Positions 16,067 through 23,710 of a stretch of 37,745 nt of DNA are shown one piece after another. This DNA is from F2B08 sp046260445 (GTDB taxonomy: Bacteria; Actinomycetota; Actinomycetes; Actinomycetales; Dermatophilaceae): contig JBHEPF010000138.1 in the NCBI GenBank assembly GCA_046260445.1, positions 1 to 37,745 on the forward strand, written 5' to 3'. Each line of letters starts with the position of its first letter. Position 1 is the first letter of the stretch. Both the position numbers and the translations under genes were made by a program. The notes below the pieces were generated by a model. It did no database searches. It had not been told where the DNA came from and saw only the letters and a list, made by a program, of their open reading frames with translations.

Positions 16067-17512
16067 TCACTGACAACCGCACTCGGTCAGCGCCGCCACC
16101 AGCCGATCCAACGCTAAGCGTGCCTCCAACCTTCCCTCTCTCGGGACCCGATCTGCGATGACGACGAAGGTCAGCAGTCTCCCGTCGCGGGTCACGGTCG
16201 TCCCTGCCAGTGCGGCGGTCGCGTTGATCGTCCCCGTCTTCGCCCGTGGGATGCCGGCGACCGCGCGCGTGGACGAGACGAGGAACCGCTCGTCGAGGGT
16301 CCCGCTCAGACCCGCGATCGGCAGGTCCGCGACGAGTGGGGTGAGCACCGGGTCGGTCCCCGTCGTCGCACGCGTGAGCAGGTCGGAGACGACCCGGGCG
16401 GGAAGCAGCTGGTCGTAGGTCATCCCAGAGGTGTCGAAGAGCACGGCTCCATCGACGTCGACCCCGAGGCCCGCGACTCTGTCGACGACGAACTGCGCGA
16501 CCCCCTCGAAGTCGGTCGGGCCGCCGACCGACGCGCTCGCCTGGCGCGACAGGCCCTCGGTGAGCGCGTTGTCGCTGTCCGCCATCGCCAGAGCGGTGAT
16601 CTCGGCGACCGTAGCGCTGCGTACGGCGCCGAGACGAGGGCCGCTCACCGCGCTGGTCAGGACCGGCTCGGCCGCCACGCTCGCCGGGATCCCCGCCTCG
16701 ACGAGGGCAGCGGTGAACGCCTTGACCGCCTCGAGCTCCGGCTCCGGAGGGGACGGCTCGAACGGCCGGGGCCGCTGCCCGGCGAGCCCGATCATCGTCA
16801 CGCCCTGGTTGTAGCCGACCCGGACGTCCTCCATGTTCCACCGGGGGGCGTACCGGGGCCCTGCGGCATACGTCATCTCGACGCTCACGATGAGCGCCTC
16901 CGGTGTCGAACCCCCCCGGCCGAGCCGTTCGACGACCTGCTCGGCGAGGTCGGCGAGACCGGCATGTCCCTCGACGGCGTCCGGGTCCCCGGCACCGGGG
17001 GCGAGCATCGTGTCGCCTCCTGCGACGAGGGCGATCGTGTCCGGCCCGGTTCGCACCGCGGCGGTCGTCAGCCGGCTCCCGGGGTCGAGGGTGTGCAGGA
17101 TGGCGGCACCTGAGAGGAGCTTCTGGGCGGATGCGGGCGTGACCGGCCGGTCGGGGTCCAGCGCATACAGCACCTCTCCGGACGGGCCGTCGGCGATCTG
17201 GACCACGGCCGACCCGAAGAACCCGGGAGCGGCCAGCCGCTCCTCGACGACCGCCGCGAGCGCGGCCCGGTCCGGCACGGGTGCCGTCGGATCCGGGGTG
17301 CCGAGGGGATCGGACCGGGTCGGCGCCGGGACGGCGACGATGCCGGTCACCTCCGGCTCCGGGACCGGCGGCGGGAGCGTGTCCGGGTCGATCGGCCGGT
17401 CGATCGTCAGCACCCCGGGAACGAGGTCGTAGATGTCCGCCGTCACGTATGCGCCGGCCGCGATGACGAGCGTCGCCGCCGTGAGTGCGGCGATCGTGCG
17501 GCTGCGGGGCAT
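16067..17512 (-). CDS. dacB: D-alanyl-D-alanine carboxypeptidase/endopeptidase (PBP4, DacB family)
   Basis: PBP4-type enzymes trim or cut peptidoglycan peptides outside the membrane. The 481-residue protein begins with a signal/anchor helix (about 5-26). It then has a Pro-rich linker and the penicillin-binding triad SAQK (S128 and K131), SDN (313-315) and KTG (425-427). The large insertion between SxxK and SxN is typical of this class. The start is fixed by AAGGA 7 bases upstream of the ATG at 17512. It is divergent from the pyrophosphatase gene and precedes the metalloprotease-tilS-hpt-ftsH run, as in many actinobacteria. The protein ends in ECGCQ. Confidence 0.94.
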   Translation of the reverse strand: MPRSRTIAALTAATLVIAAGAYVTADIYDLVPGVLTIDRPIDPDTLPPPVPEPEVTGIVAVPAPTRSDPLGTPDPTAPVPDRAALAAVVEERLAAPGFFGSAVVQIADGPSGEVLYALDPDRPVTPASAQKLLSGAAILHTLDPGSRLTTAAVRTGPDTIALVAGGDTMLAPGAGDPDAVEGHAGLADLAEQVVERLGRGGSTPEALIVSVEMTYAAGPRYAPRWNMEDVRVGYNQGVTMIGLAGQRPRPFEPSPPEPELEAVKAFTAALVEAGIPASVAAEPVLTSAVSGPRLGAVRSATVAEITALAMADSDNALTEGLSRQASASVGGPTDFEGVAQFVVDRVAGLGVDVDGAVLFDTSGMTYDQLLPARVVSDLLTRATTGTDPVLTPLVADLPIAGLSGTLDERFLVSSTRAVAGIPRAKTGTINATAALAGTTVTRDGRLLTFVVIADRVPREGRLEARLALDRLVAALTECGCQ

Positions 17513-17624
17513 CGGGCGGTCCTTGTTGTAGCGGTACGTGCTGTCGCAGTCGAGGACGGTGGGTGCAAGACTGTCCGTAGCAGCGTAGGTCACCGAGGAC
17601 AACGTCCCGCGAAGGAGTCAGACA

Positions 17625-18251
17625 GTGGAGTTCGACGTCACCATCGAGATCCCCAAGGGTGCTCGCAACAAGTACGAGGTCGATCATGCGACGGGGCGGA
17701 TCCGACTGGACCGGCTGCTCTTCACCTCGATGGCCTACCCGTCGGACTACGGATATGTCGAGGAGACGCTCGGGGAGGACGGCGACCCCCTCGACGCCCT
17801 CGTCCTCCTGGACGAGCCGACGTGGCCGGGCTGCCTGGTCCTCGTGCGCCCGATCGGCCTGTTCCACATGCGTGACGAGGCCGGCGGCGACGACAAGATC
17901 CTCTGCATCCCCGCCGGCGACCCACGCAAGACCCACATCACCGAGCTCGAGCACATCAACGAGTTCGACCGGCTCGAGATCCAGCACTTCTTCGAGACCT
18001 ACAAGGACCTCGAGCCCGGCAAGTCCGTCGAGGGCGCCCACTGGGCCGGGCGCACCGACGCCGAGCGGGTCGTCAACGAGGCCATCGAGCGGGCCAAGGC
18101 TGCCGGAATGACCACAGCGCGGTGGCGGATGCCCGTCCACGAGAGCCAGCGTCCCGACGGACGGCCCGAGGACTGGTCGGAGGCCCACGCCGCCTATGCC
18201 GCGCGCGCCCGTGAGGAGCTCGCGACGAAGGAGAACCCGCTGAGCGACTGA
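17625..18251 (+). CDS. ppa: Inorganic pyrophosphatase (soluble, family I) with C-terminal extension
   Basis: Ppa hydrolyses pyrophosphate in the cytoplasm and drives biosynthetic reactions forward. Family-I signatures are VTIEIPKGARNKYEVDHATG at the N terminus, AYPSDYGYVEETLGEDGDPLDALVL (metal-binding aspartates) and the DDKILCIP and FFETYKDLEPGK segments. The length is 208 residues, whereas actinobacterial family-I enzymes are usually near 165; the last 40 or so residues form a charged extension (about 165-208). The start is a GTG at 17625 with GAAGGAG 7 bases upstream. The window also encodes a proton-pumping pyrophosphatase at 31513. Confidence 0.95.
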   Translation: MEFDVTIEIPKGARNKYEVDHATGRIRLDRLLFTSMAYPSDYGYVEETLGEDGDPLDALVLLDEPTWPGCLVLVRPIGLFHMRDEAGGDDKILCIPAGDPRKTHITELEHINEFDRLEIQHFFETYKDLEPGKSVEGAHWAGRTDAERVVNEAIERAKAAGMTTARWRMPVHESQRPDGRPEDWSEAHAAYAARAREELATKENPLSD

Positions 18252-18288
18252 GCTCCCGGGTCGTGCCCTTCCGTGGGAGAGTTGCGCC

Positions 18289-19593
18289 GTGAGCCAAGCC
18301 ACCGCGCAGTCTCCCAGCCACTCGCCCACCCCTCAGGTCGGCGTCCACTCCGAGGCCGGCCGGCTGCGCACGGTGCTCGTCGCCGCCCCCGGGCTGGCGC
18401 ATACCCGACTGACCCCGGACACCTGCAAGGACCTCCTCTTCGACGAGGTGCTGTGGGTCGAGCGGGCCCGGGCGGACCACACGGAGTTCCGCGACCGGAT
18501 GAGCGAGCGTGGGGTCGAGGTGCTCGAGCTGCACGAGATGCTCACCGACGTGGTCAGTGACGACGAGGCGCGGGACTGGATCCTCGACCGACGGATCACG
18601 CTCGAGGAGGTCGGGATCGGCCTCATCACCCCGACCCGCGAGTGGCTCACCTCCCTCGAGCCGGCCCGCCTCGCCGAGCACCTGGTGGGCGGTGTGTCCT
18701 ACACCGAGCTCCCGGAGGAGATCGGTGGCTCGTTCCTCTCGGTGTTGCGCGACGGCCTGAGTGACCAGCACGAGTGGATCCTGCCGCCGCTGCCCAACAC
18801 GCTCTTCATGCGGGACAACACCTCGTGGATCTATGGCGGGGTGACCCTCAACCCGATGTACTGGCCGGCCCGCCGTCCCGAGACTCTGCTCACCTCGGCC
18901 ATCTACAAGTTCCATCCCCGCTTCGTCGACGCGCAGTTCGAGGTGTGGTTCGGCGACCGGGCTGAGCCCGGCCGGGCCGGGTCCCACTCCTCCTCCGGCG
19001 CCACTCTCGAGGGCGGGGACGTCATGCCGGTCGGACGTGGCACCGTCCTCGTCGGGATGGGGGAGCGCACCTCGCACCAGGCCATCACCCAGCTCGCGCG
19101 ATCCCTCTTCGACCGGGGCGCCGCCGAGCAGGTGGTCATCGCGGGACTGCCGCACACCCGGGCGGCGATGCACCTCGACACGGTCTTCACGTTCTGCGAC
19201 GCGGAGACGGTGACGGCGTTCGGCCCGGTCGTCGACGACATCGTCCCGCTCATCCTGCGGCCGTCGACGTCGACACCGTCACGGCTGTCCATCGAGCGGG
19301 CACCGGGCACGTTCGTCGAGGCCGTGGGCGACGCGCTGGGTGTGCCGCTGCGGGTCGTCAACACCGGCGGCGACGTCTACGGCATGCACCGCGAGCAGTG
19401 GGACGACGGCAACAACGTCGTCGCCCTCGAGCCCGGAGTCGTCATCGGCTACGACCGCAACAGCGGGACCAATACCCTGCTCCGCAAGGCCGGCATCGAG
19501 GTCATCGAGATCTCCGCCTCCGAGCTCGGCCGGGGCCGTGGCGGCGGCCGCTGCATGACCTGCCCGATCTCGAGGGATGCACTCTACGACTGA
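18289..19593 (+). CDS. arcA: Arginine deiminase
   Basis: ArcA hydrolyses arginine to citrulline and ammonia. In this 434-residue protein, visible active-site elements are LPNTLFMRD, LEGGDVMP, the HTRAAMHLDTVFTF segment with its catalytic histidine, NNVVALEPGVV and the terminal GGGRCMTCP with the catalytic C422. The first 17 or so residues (Ser, Pro and Gln-rich) precede the conserved VGVHSEAGRLRTVLVAAPG. The GTG at 18289 has GGGAGAG about 9 bases upstream. No ornithine carbamoyltransferase, carbamate kinase or antiporter lies nearby, so this is not a complete arginine deiminase operon. It may serve ammonia production or pH tolerance; that is inference. Confidence 0.96.
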   Translation: MSQATAQSPSHSPTPQVGVHSEAGRLRTVLVAAPGLAHTRLTPDTCKDLLFDEVLWVERARADHTEFRDRMSERGVEVLELHEMLTDVVSDDEARDWILDRRITLEEVGIGLITPTREWLTSLEPARLAEHLVGGVSYTELPEEIGGSFLSVLRDGLSDQHEWILPPLPNTLFMRDNTSWIYGGVTLNPMYWPARRPETLLTSAIYKFHPRFVDAQFEVWFGDRAEPGRAGSHSSSGATLEGGDVMPVGRGTVLVGMGERTSHQAITQLARSLFDRGAAEQVVIAGLPHTRAAMHLDTVFTFCDAETVTAFGPVVDDIVPLILRPSTSTPSRLSIERAPGTFVEAVGDALGVPLRVVNTGGDVYGMHREQWDDGNNVVALEPGVVIGYDRNSGTNTLLRKAGIEVIEISASELGRGRGGGRCMTCPISRDALYD

Positions 19594-19613
19594 GTGTTCG
19601 GACCGCTCCGTGC

Positions 19614-19928
19614 TCAGCTGGCGAGCTTGAGCCCGACGATGCCGGTGATGATGAGGAGCAGGAACACGGCCCGCGCGAAGGTCACCGGCTCGGTGCCGGT
19701 GACCATCGCATACACGACGGTGAGCGAGGCCCCGATGCCGACCCAGACGGCGTAGGCGGTGCCCGTCGGCAGCGTCCGCATCGCGGCAGCCAGCCCGAGC
19801 ATGCTGAGAACGAGGGCGACCCCGAAGACGGCGGTCGGTCCGGCTCGGGTGAACCCGACGGACTTGCCGAGCGCGGTCGCCCAGACGGCCTCGAGCACAC
19901 CGGAGATGACGAGAATGATCCATGCCAT
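19614..19928 (-). CDS. sugE: Guanidinium exporter, SMR family (SugE/Gdx)
   Basis: The 104-residue protein is a four-helix small multidrug resistance transporter that works as a dual-topology dimer. E13 in SGVLEAVWATALGKS is the membrane-embedded proton/substrate-coupling glutamate. The WATALGKSVGF and LPTGTAYAVWVGIGA segments are typical of the SugE/Gdx branch, whose substrate is guanidinium, rather than the drug-exporting EmrE branch. The gene lies under a guanidine-III riboswitch (19942-19983), strong independent support for guanidinium. The ATG at 19928 has GGAGGG 5 bases upstream, inside a hairpin. A longer reading to 19994 runs through the riboswitch and was rejected. It ends 20 bases from the convergent arcA stop. 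Confidence 0.95.
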   Translation of the reverse strand: MAWIILVISGVLEAVWATALGKSVGFTRAGPTAVFGVALVLSMLGLAAAMRTLPTGTAYAVWVGIGASLTVVYAMVTGTEPVTFARAVFLLLIITGIVGLKLAS

Positions 19929-19949
19929 GACGGCCCTCCATGGGCCGTC
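19929..19949 (-). promoter_or_regulatory. Hairpin sequestering the sugE ribosome-binding site
   Basis: A perfect 8-base-pair stem, GACGGCCC (19949-19942) with GGGCCGTC (19936-19929), surrounds a 5-base loop and abuts the ATG. The GGAGGG ribosome-binding site (19939-19934) lies in the loop and 3' strand. The 5' strand is also the 3' strand of the riboswitch pseudoknot, so ligand binding should release the site. Confidence 0.75.
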
Positions 19950-19983
19950 TTGTCGCTCGCCGGGTACGGCACCCCTCGTCCGG
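19942..19983 (-). promoter_or_regulatory. Guanidine-III riboswitch aptamer (ykkC-III class)
   Basis: The minus strand reads CCGGACGAGG, then a GG-T-GCCGT strand, A, CCCGG, a short linker containing GACAAG, and ACGGCCC. This closely matches the guanidine-III consensus and the Thermobifida fusca example as I remember it. CCGG pairs with the later CCGG, and GCCGT with the 3' ACGGC, forming the H-type pseudoknot. The element directly precedes a guanidinium exporter gene, the classic context. With the overlapping hairpin it predicts a translational ON switch. Confidence 0.93.
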
Positions 19984-20021
19984 GGACCACTCATGGGTCC
20001 TGGTGCCAGGGTAACAACGCG

Positions 20022-20053
20022 ACGCGCCCCCGACGAAGTCGTCGGGGGCGCGT
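20022..20053 (-). terminator. Strong hairpin terminator after tRNA-Thr
   Basis: A perfect 15-base inverted repeat (20022-20036 with 20039-20053; ACGCGCCCCCGACGA and its complement) lies 6 bases beyond the tRNA 3' end in the direction of transcription. There is no long U-run, only GCGTTGTTAC. It should end the tRNA transcript and shield the riboswitch-controlled exporter from read-through. Confidence 0.7.
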
Positions 20054-20059
20054 GACCGG

Positions 20060-20133
20060 AGCCGCCTAAGGGAGTCGAACCCTTGACCTATTCATTACGA
20101 GTGAATCGCTCTAGCCGACTGAGCTAAGGCGGC
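20060..20133 (-). tRNA. tRNA-Thr (anticodon CGT)
   Basis: The minus strand folds into a full cloverleaf of 74 bases. The acceptor stem is GCCGCCT/AGGCGGC and the D-stem is GCTC/GAGC. The anticodon stem is ATTCA/TGAAT with loop CTCGTAA, and the T-arm is AAGGG-TTCGACT-CCCTT. The anticodon CGT reads ACG, threonine. The base after the acceptor stem is T, and CCA is not encoded (CCG follows). Confidence 0.95.
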
Positions 20134-20143
20134 GTGCCGGACC

Positions 20144-20173
20144 ACTATACGAGGTGACGTGCGGCCGTGCGAA
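20144..20173 (-). promoter_or_regulatory. Promoter of tRNA-Thr
   Basis: On the minus strand TTCGCA (20173-20168) is followed after 18 bases by TATAGT (20149-20144), a good -10 box. Transcription would start about 4 bases before the mature tRNA 5' end at 20133. The -35 box matches the TTGACA consensus at four of six bases. Confidence 0.65.
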
Positions 20174-20176
20174 TTC

Positions 20177-20197
20177 GCCGTTGCCCCCGAAAACGGC
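20177..20197 (-). terminator. Weak hairpin after the aminopeptidase gene
   Basis: AACGGC (20197-20192 region) and GCCGTT (20177-20182) form a 6-base stem with a 9-base loop just 3 bases after the stop codon of the lipoprotein gene. It overlaps no gene and may end the tmk-holB-lipoprotein transcript before the tRNA promoter. The stem is short, so confidence is limited. Confidence 0.35.
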
Positions 20198-20200
20198 CGG

Positions 20201-21796
20201 TCAGCAGCGCAGTCCGTCCTCCGGCACGGTGCCGTCGAGGAAGAAGGCGTCGACCGCGTTGTCCACGCACGCGTTGCTGCGGGTGTATGCGGTGTGCCCG
20301 TCCCCGTCGAAGCTCACCAGCACTCCGCTCTCGAGCTGCTCGGCCAGGCGCTCGGACCACTCGTAGGGCGTCGCGGGGTCGCGGGTCGTGCCGACGACGA
20401 CGATCGGGTCGCTGCCGGCGGCGGTGATCTCCCGCGGTCCGCCTCCGACCGGCTCGACCGGCCACAACCCGCACGCCATCGACGACCAGGCGATGAACCG
20501 ACCCCACGTCGGCGCGCGCACCGCCGCGTCCTCGGCCGCCGCCTCGAAGTCGGCCATCTCGGCGGACTCGGGGCGGTCGAGGCAGTTGACCGCGTAGATG
20601 ACCTCCATGATGTTGCCGGTGTAGGCGCCGCTGGAGGTGCGCTGCGCATACGTGTTGGCGAGGGCCATCAGCTCGGTGGCATCGTCCTGCTCCACGACGT
20701 CCCGCAGGGCGCTCGTGAGCATGCTCCACATGCCTTGGTCGTACATCGCGACGGCGACCCCGAGCGCGGCCCAGCCCTCGGACATCGTCTCCATCCGGGC
20801 GTCGCCGCGCACCGGGACCGGCTCGGCGTCGAACCGCTTCATGAGCTCGCTCATGCCCTGGAGGACCTCCTCGACGGTGTCGCCGAGCGGACAGGCCCCC
20901 TCGTCGATGCAGTCCTGCGCCCACGCGGCCGTCGCGCGCTCGAATCCCTCGGCCTGGCCCAACCCGATCTCCTGGGACGTGAGGTCGGGCGGCACCGCGC
21001 CATCCAGGACGAAGCGACCGACACGGTCGGGGAACTGCTCGGCGTACACGGTGCCGAGGTAGGTGCCGTAGGACTTGCCGAGATAGGTGAGCCGCTCCTC
21101 CCCCAGCGCGGCACGCAGGATGTCCATGTCCCTGGCGGCGTCGACCGTCGAGACGTGACCGAGGAGGGGCCCTGCGTTGGCCTCGCAGGACTGACCGAAC
21201 TCCTCGGAGTGGTCGGCGAACTCCTGCTGCTCGCCCGTATCGTCCGGGGTCGGGTCCATGCCGAGGAACTCGTCCAGCTCGGCGTCGGAGACGCAGTCGA
21301 TCGGCGCGGAACGGCCCACCCCACGCGGGTCGAAGCCGACGATGTCGTAGCGCCGGCGCACGTCGGTGCCGACGATGAAGTCGGCGGCCGCGGCGTAGTC
21401 ACTGCCCGATCCCCCAGGTCCTCCGGGATTGACCACGAGCGAACCGATCCTGTTGCGGGAGCTGTTGGCCGGAGCCTTGAGGACGCTGATCTCGATCGTC
21501 TCGGCCGAGGGGTCGTCGTAGTTGAGCGGCACGACGAGCTCCGCGCATTCCCCCGGTCCGCAGTCGATCCAGTCCAGCTCCTGCTCGTAGTACGGGACCA
21601 GGGACTCCTGCAGATCCTCGGGAAGGACCGTCTGGATCGCAGCCCCGCTCGGCGCCGGCGTCGCCGTCGACCGGCCGGGCAGCCGGTCGGAGACCTCCGT
21701 ACAGCCCGAGGCGAGCGCGGCCACGAGGGCGGTGGAGAGCACGACGACCGCCGCGCGCCGACCGGTCGAGGAGGTATGCGGTGGCATGGCGGACAC
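20201..21796 (-). CDS. Secreted alpha/beta-hydrolase lipoprotein, tripeptidyl-aminopeptidase-like
   Basis: The 531-residue protein starts with a lipoprotein signal peptide ending in the lipobox LASGC (C32), so it should be tethered outside the membrane. The alpha/beta-hydrolase fold follows: VNPGGPGGSGSDYA (oxyanion region), YDIVGFDPRGVGRS, the nucleophile elbow GKSYGTYLG (S242), DPATPYEWS (catalytic aspartate) and DGDGHTAY (histidine). This is the Streptomyces tripeptidyl aminopeptidase (TAP/SlpD, MEROPS S33) layout with the characteristic C-terminal domain. The GTG at 21796 has GGTGAG about 5 bases upstream and lies 6 bases after the holB stop; an ATG at 21787 is the alternative. It probably trims peptides for uptake. 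Confidence 0.9.
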   Translation of the reverse strand: MSAMPPHTSSTGRRAAVVVLSTALVAALASGCTEVSDRLPGRSTATPAPSGAAIQTVLPEDLQESLVPYYEQELDWIDCGPGECAELVVPLNYDDPSAETIEISVLKAPANSSRNRIGSLVVNPGGPGGSGSDYAAAADFIVGTDVRRRYDIVGFDPRGVGRSAPIDCVSDAELDEFLGMDPTPDDTGEQQEFADHSEEFGQSCEANAGPLLGHVSTVDAARDMDILRAALGEERLTYLGKSYGTYLGTVYAEQFPDRVGRFVLDGAVPPDLTSQEIGLGQAEGFERATAAWAQDCIDEGACPLGDTVEEVLQGMSELMKRFDAEPVPVRGDARMETMSEGWAALGVAVAMYDQGMWSMLTSALRDVVEQDDATELMALANTYAQRTSSGAYTGNIMEVIYAVNCLDRPESAEMADFEAAAEDAAVRAPTWGRFIAWSSMACGLWPVEPVGGGPREITAAGSDPIVVVGTTRDPATPYEWSERLAEQLESGVLVSFDGDGHTAYTRSNACVDNAVDAFFLDGTVPEDGLRC

Positions 21797-21802
21797 GCTA
21801 GC

Positions 21803-22942
21803 TCACCGCGGCAGACGCAGACTGATGGCCATCGCCTCGAGAGCGAGGAGCGGTGGCACGTTGGCGCCGATCCGCTCACGGGCCAGACCGATCGCGTCCA
21901 TGGCGTGCAGGATCTCCTCCGCGGAGAGCGCGGACCGCACCTGGTCGATCACCCCGGCATGGTCCGCGTTGACGAGCTCGACGGGTGCGCGGGCGGCGGT
22001 GACGAGAGCGTCACGGTACACGGAGAGCAGGTCGATGAGCGCGCGGTCGACCATGTCGCGGGCGAAGCGGGTGGCGCGCGCCTTCTGCTCCTTCTCCAGC
22101 CCGGAGATCTGGGAGCGGATGTGCGGGGGCTGGGTGCGCGCGCCGGGATCGGCCCCGAGCGTCTCGAGCAGGCGGGCACGCTCGGCCGCGTCGCGCTCCG
22201 CCGACCCGGACGCTCCCTCCTCGTCGGCGATCGAGGCGATGACTCCGGCCGCGTTGATGGCCTCGCCGACGGTGCGGATCTTCGTCGTGAGGGTGAGGAC
22301 GTCATGACGGCGTGTGCGGGCCCCGTCGTCCCGAGCCAGCCGGCGGGCCAGGCCGATGTGCGACTGGGCGGCGCGGGCGGCATACAGGGCCATCGACAGG
22401 TCGACCCCGTCGCGCCGGTGGAGCAGCTGCGCGACGTCCTGCGGCGACGGGGTGCGGAGCCGAACGGCGCGGGTACGGGAGCGGATCGTGACGATGACGT
22501 CCTCCGAGGAGGGGGCGCAGAGCATCCAGACGGTGCGGGGGGCCGGCTCCTCGAGGGCCTTGAGGAGCGCGTCGGCGGCGCGCTCGGTCAGCCGGTCGGC
22601 GTCCTCGACGATGATGACCCGCCACCGCCCGAGGGAGGGCCGGTGCGCAGCCTCCTGGACGAGCTCGCGGGCGTGGTCGACCTTGATCGACAGACCCTCG
22701 GTGGCGACGACCATCACGTCGGCGTGCGTGCCGTCGAGGGCGGTGCGGCACTCGCGGCACGTCCCGCAGCCACCCGCCGGGCACTGCAGAGCCGCCGAGA
22801 AGGCACGAGCCGCGACCGAGCGACCCGACCCGGGCGGTCCGGTGAACAGCCAGGCGTGGGTCATCGCCTCCGGGTCGCGGACCGCCCGCTCGAGGACCTC
22901 GACGGCCGGTGCCTGACCGACGACGTCGTCCCAGACGGTCAT
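21803..22942 (-). CDS. holB: DNA polymerase III subunit delta-prime
   Basis: Delta-prime is part of the clamp loader that opens the beta sliding clamp. In this 379-residue protein the N-terminal AAA+ domain has GPPGSGRS (about 35-42), a zinc module with C54, C59, C62 and C65, VIIVEDADRLTERAADALLKALEEPAP and the sensor-like CAPSSEDVIVTIRSRTR. The P-loop lysine is replaced by arginine, in keeping with a subunit that does not itself hydrolyse ATP. The ATG at 22942 overlaps the tmk stop as ATGA. The longer reading into tmk was discarded. tmk-holB pairing is conserved in many bacteria. Confidence 0.95.
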   Translation of the reverse strand: MTVWDDVVGQAPAVEVLERAVRDPEAMTHAWLFTGPPGSGRSVAARAFSAALQCPAGGCGTCRECRTALDGTHADVMVVATEGLSIKVDHARELVQEAAHRPSLGRWRVIIVEDADRLTERAADALLKALEEPAPRTVWMLCAPSSEDVIVTIRSRTRAVRLRTPSPQDVAQLLHRRDGVDLSMALYAARAAQSHIGLARRLARDDGARTRRHDVLTLTTKIRTVGEAINAAGVIASIADEEGASGSAERDAAERARLLETLGADPGARTQPPHIRSQISGLEKEQKARATRFARDMVDRALIDLLSVYRDALVTAARAPVELVNADHAGVIDQVRSALSAEEILHAMDAIGLARERIGANVPPLLALEAMAISLRLPR

Positions 22943-23568
22943 GACCGCTGTTCCTGGAGGAGAACGACGACTCTCGACCAGACGGCCTCGGCCATGAGGG
23001 CGGCGTCCGCCGACCCGTCGACGACCAGATACCGGTCCGGAGCGGCGGTCGCCAGGGCGTGGAAGTGCTCGCGCACGGCCTCGTGGAACCCGTCCGTCTC
23101 GGACTCGAGCCGGTCGTGGACCGCGCCGCGCCGGCGCCGCCCCTCCTCCGCCGTGATGTCGACGATGACCGTGAGCGTGGGGACGAGGCCGCCCACCGCC
23201 CACATCTGCAGGGTGTGGACCTCGTCTGCCCCGAGGTCGCGCCCCGCCCCCTGGTAGGCGACGGACGAGTCGGTGTAGCGGTCGGTGATGACCACTCGTC
23301 CCTCGCGCAGCGCCGGTCGGACGACCTGCTCCACGTGCTGGGCCTTGTCCGCGGCGAAGATGAGCGCCTCGGCCCGAGGAGTCATCGGGTCACCGTGCAG
23401 GACGAGGTCCCGCAACCGCTGCCCGAGGTCGGTCCCGCCGGGCTGACGGGTCAGCACGGGCTGATGGCCCGCTGCGGCGAGCCGCTCGGCCAGCAGCCGG
23501 ACCTGGGTGGACTTCCCCGCCCCGTCGCCGCCCTCGAAGGCGATGAACACGCCGCGCTCTCCGGTCAC
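22939..23568 (-). CDS. tmk: Thymidylate kinase
   Basis: Tmk phosphorylates dTMP to dTDP. The 209-residue protein has the P-loop FEGGDGAGKST (about 11-21), the TRQPGGT motif (family DR/E-P-GGT), FAADKAQHVEQVVRPAL and the DRYTDSSVAYQGAGR segment that binds dTMP. The lid region is RRRRGAVHDRLE. The start is a GTG at 23568 without a Shine-Dalgarno; a TAGGCT -10-like element ends 6 bases before it, so the mRNA may be leaderless. The stop overlaps holB. In many relatives tmk directly follows topA; here other genes lie between. Confidence 0.96.
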   Translation of the reverse strand: MTGERGVFIAFEGGDGAGKSTQVRLLAERLAAAGHQPVLTRQPGGTDLGQRLRDLVLHGDPMTPRAEALIFAADKAQHVEQVVRPALREGRVVITDRYTDSSVAYQGAGRDLGADEVHTLQMWAVGGLVPTLTVIVDITAEEGRRRRGAVHDRLESETDGFHEAVREHFHALATAAPDRYLVVDGSADAALMAEAVWSRVVVLLQEQRS

Positions 23569-23574
23569 GAGCCG

Positions 23575-23580
23575 AGCCTA
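23575..23580 (-). promoter_or_regulatory. Putative leaderless promoter -10 box for tmk-holB
   Basis: TAGGCT (23580-23575) ends 6 bases before the tmk GTG, so transcription would begin at about the first base of the start codon. No good -35 box is seen. The same TAGGCTCGG string precedes the methyltransferase gene at 31426. Confidence 0.4.
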
Positions 23581-23588
23581 GGCGACGA

Positions 23589-23612
23589 ACCCGACAGCCC
23601 TCGGCCCGTGGC
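23589..23612 (+). repeat. Direct repeat copy 1 (24 bp)
   Basis: These 24 bases (ACCCGACAG, then C, then CCTCGGCCCGTGGC) recur at 23761-23784 with one mismatch (C to G at the tenth base), 172 bases away. Copy 1 lies in the tmk promoter region. Confidence 0.8.
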
Positions 23613-23660
23613 GCCGAGTTCAGGCGTTCCCGCCCGCACCAGGCGGTCCCGTCCGAACGT

Positions 23661-23674
23661 GGCGCTATAGCGCC
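23661..23674. repeat. Perfect 14-bp palindrome
   Basis: GGCGCTATAGCGCC is a perfect palindrome in the non-coding stretch between tmk and the broken regulator gene. It could be a hairpin, a dimeric protein site, or a remnant operator. I cannot tell which. Confidence 0.5.
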
Positions 23675-23710
23675 TCGGTCGACGGCAGGGCATCCCCTCG
23701 GCGGAAGCGC

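Noticed and set aside
21803..22942. Arg for Lys in the HolB P-loop as a defect
   Set aside because: Delta-prime does not depend on ATP hydrolysis and this change is usual in related subunits.
20159..23257. A 1032-codon open frame on the plus strand
   Set aside because: It lies antisense to the lipoprotein, holB and tmk genes and has no protein-like motif; long antisense frames are common in high-G+C DNA because of the third-position bias.
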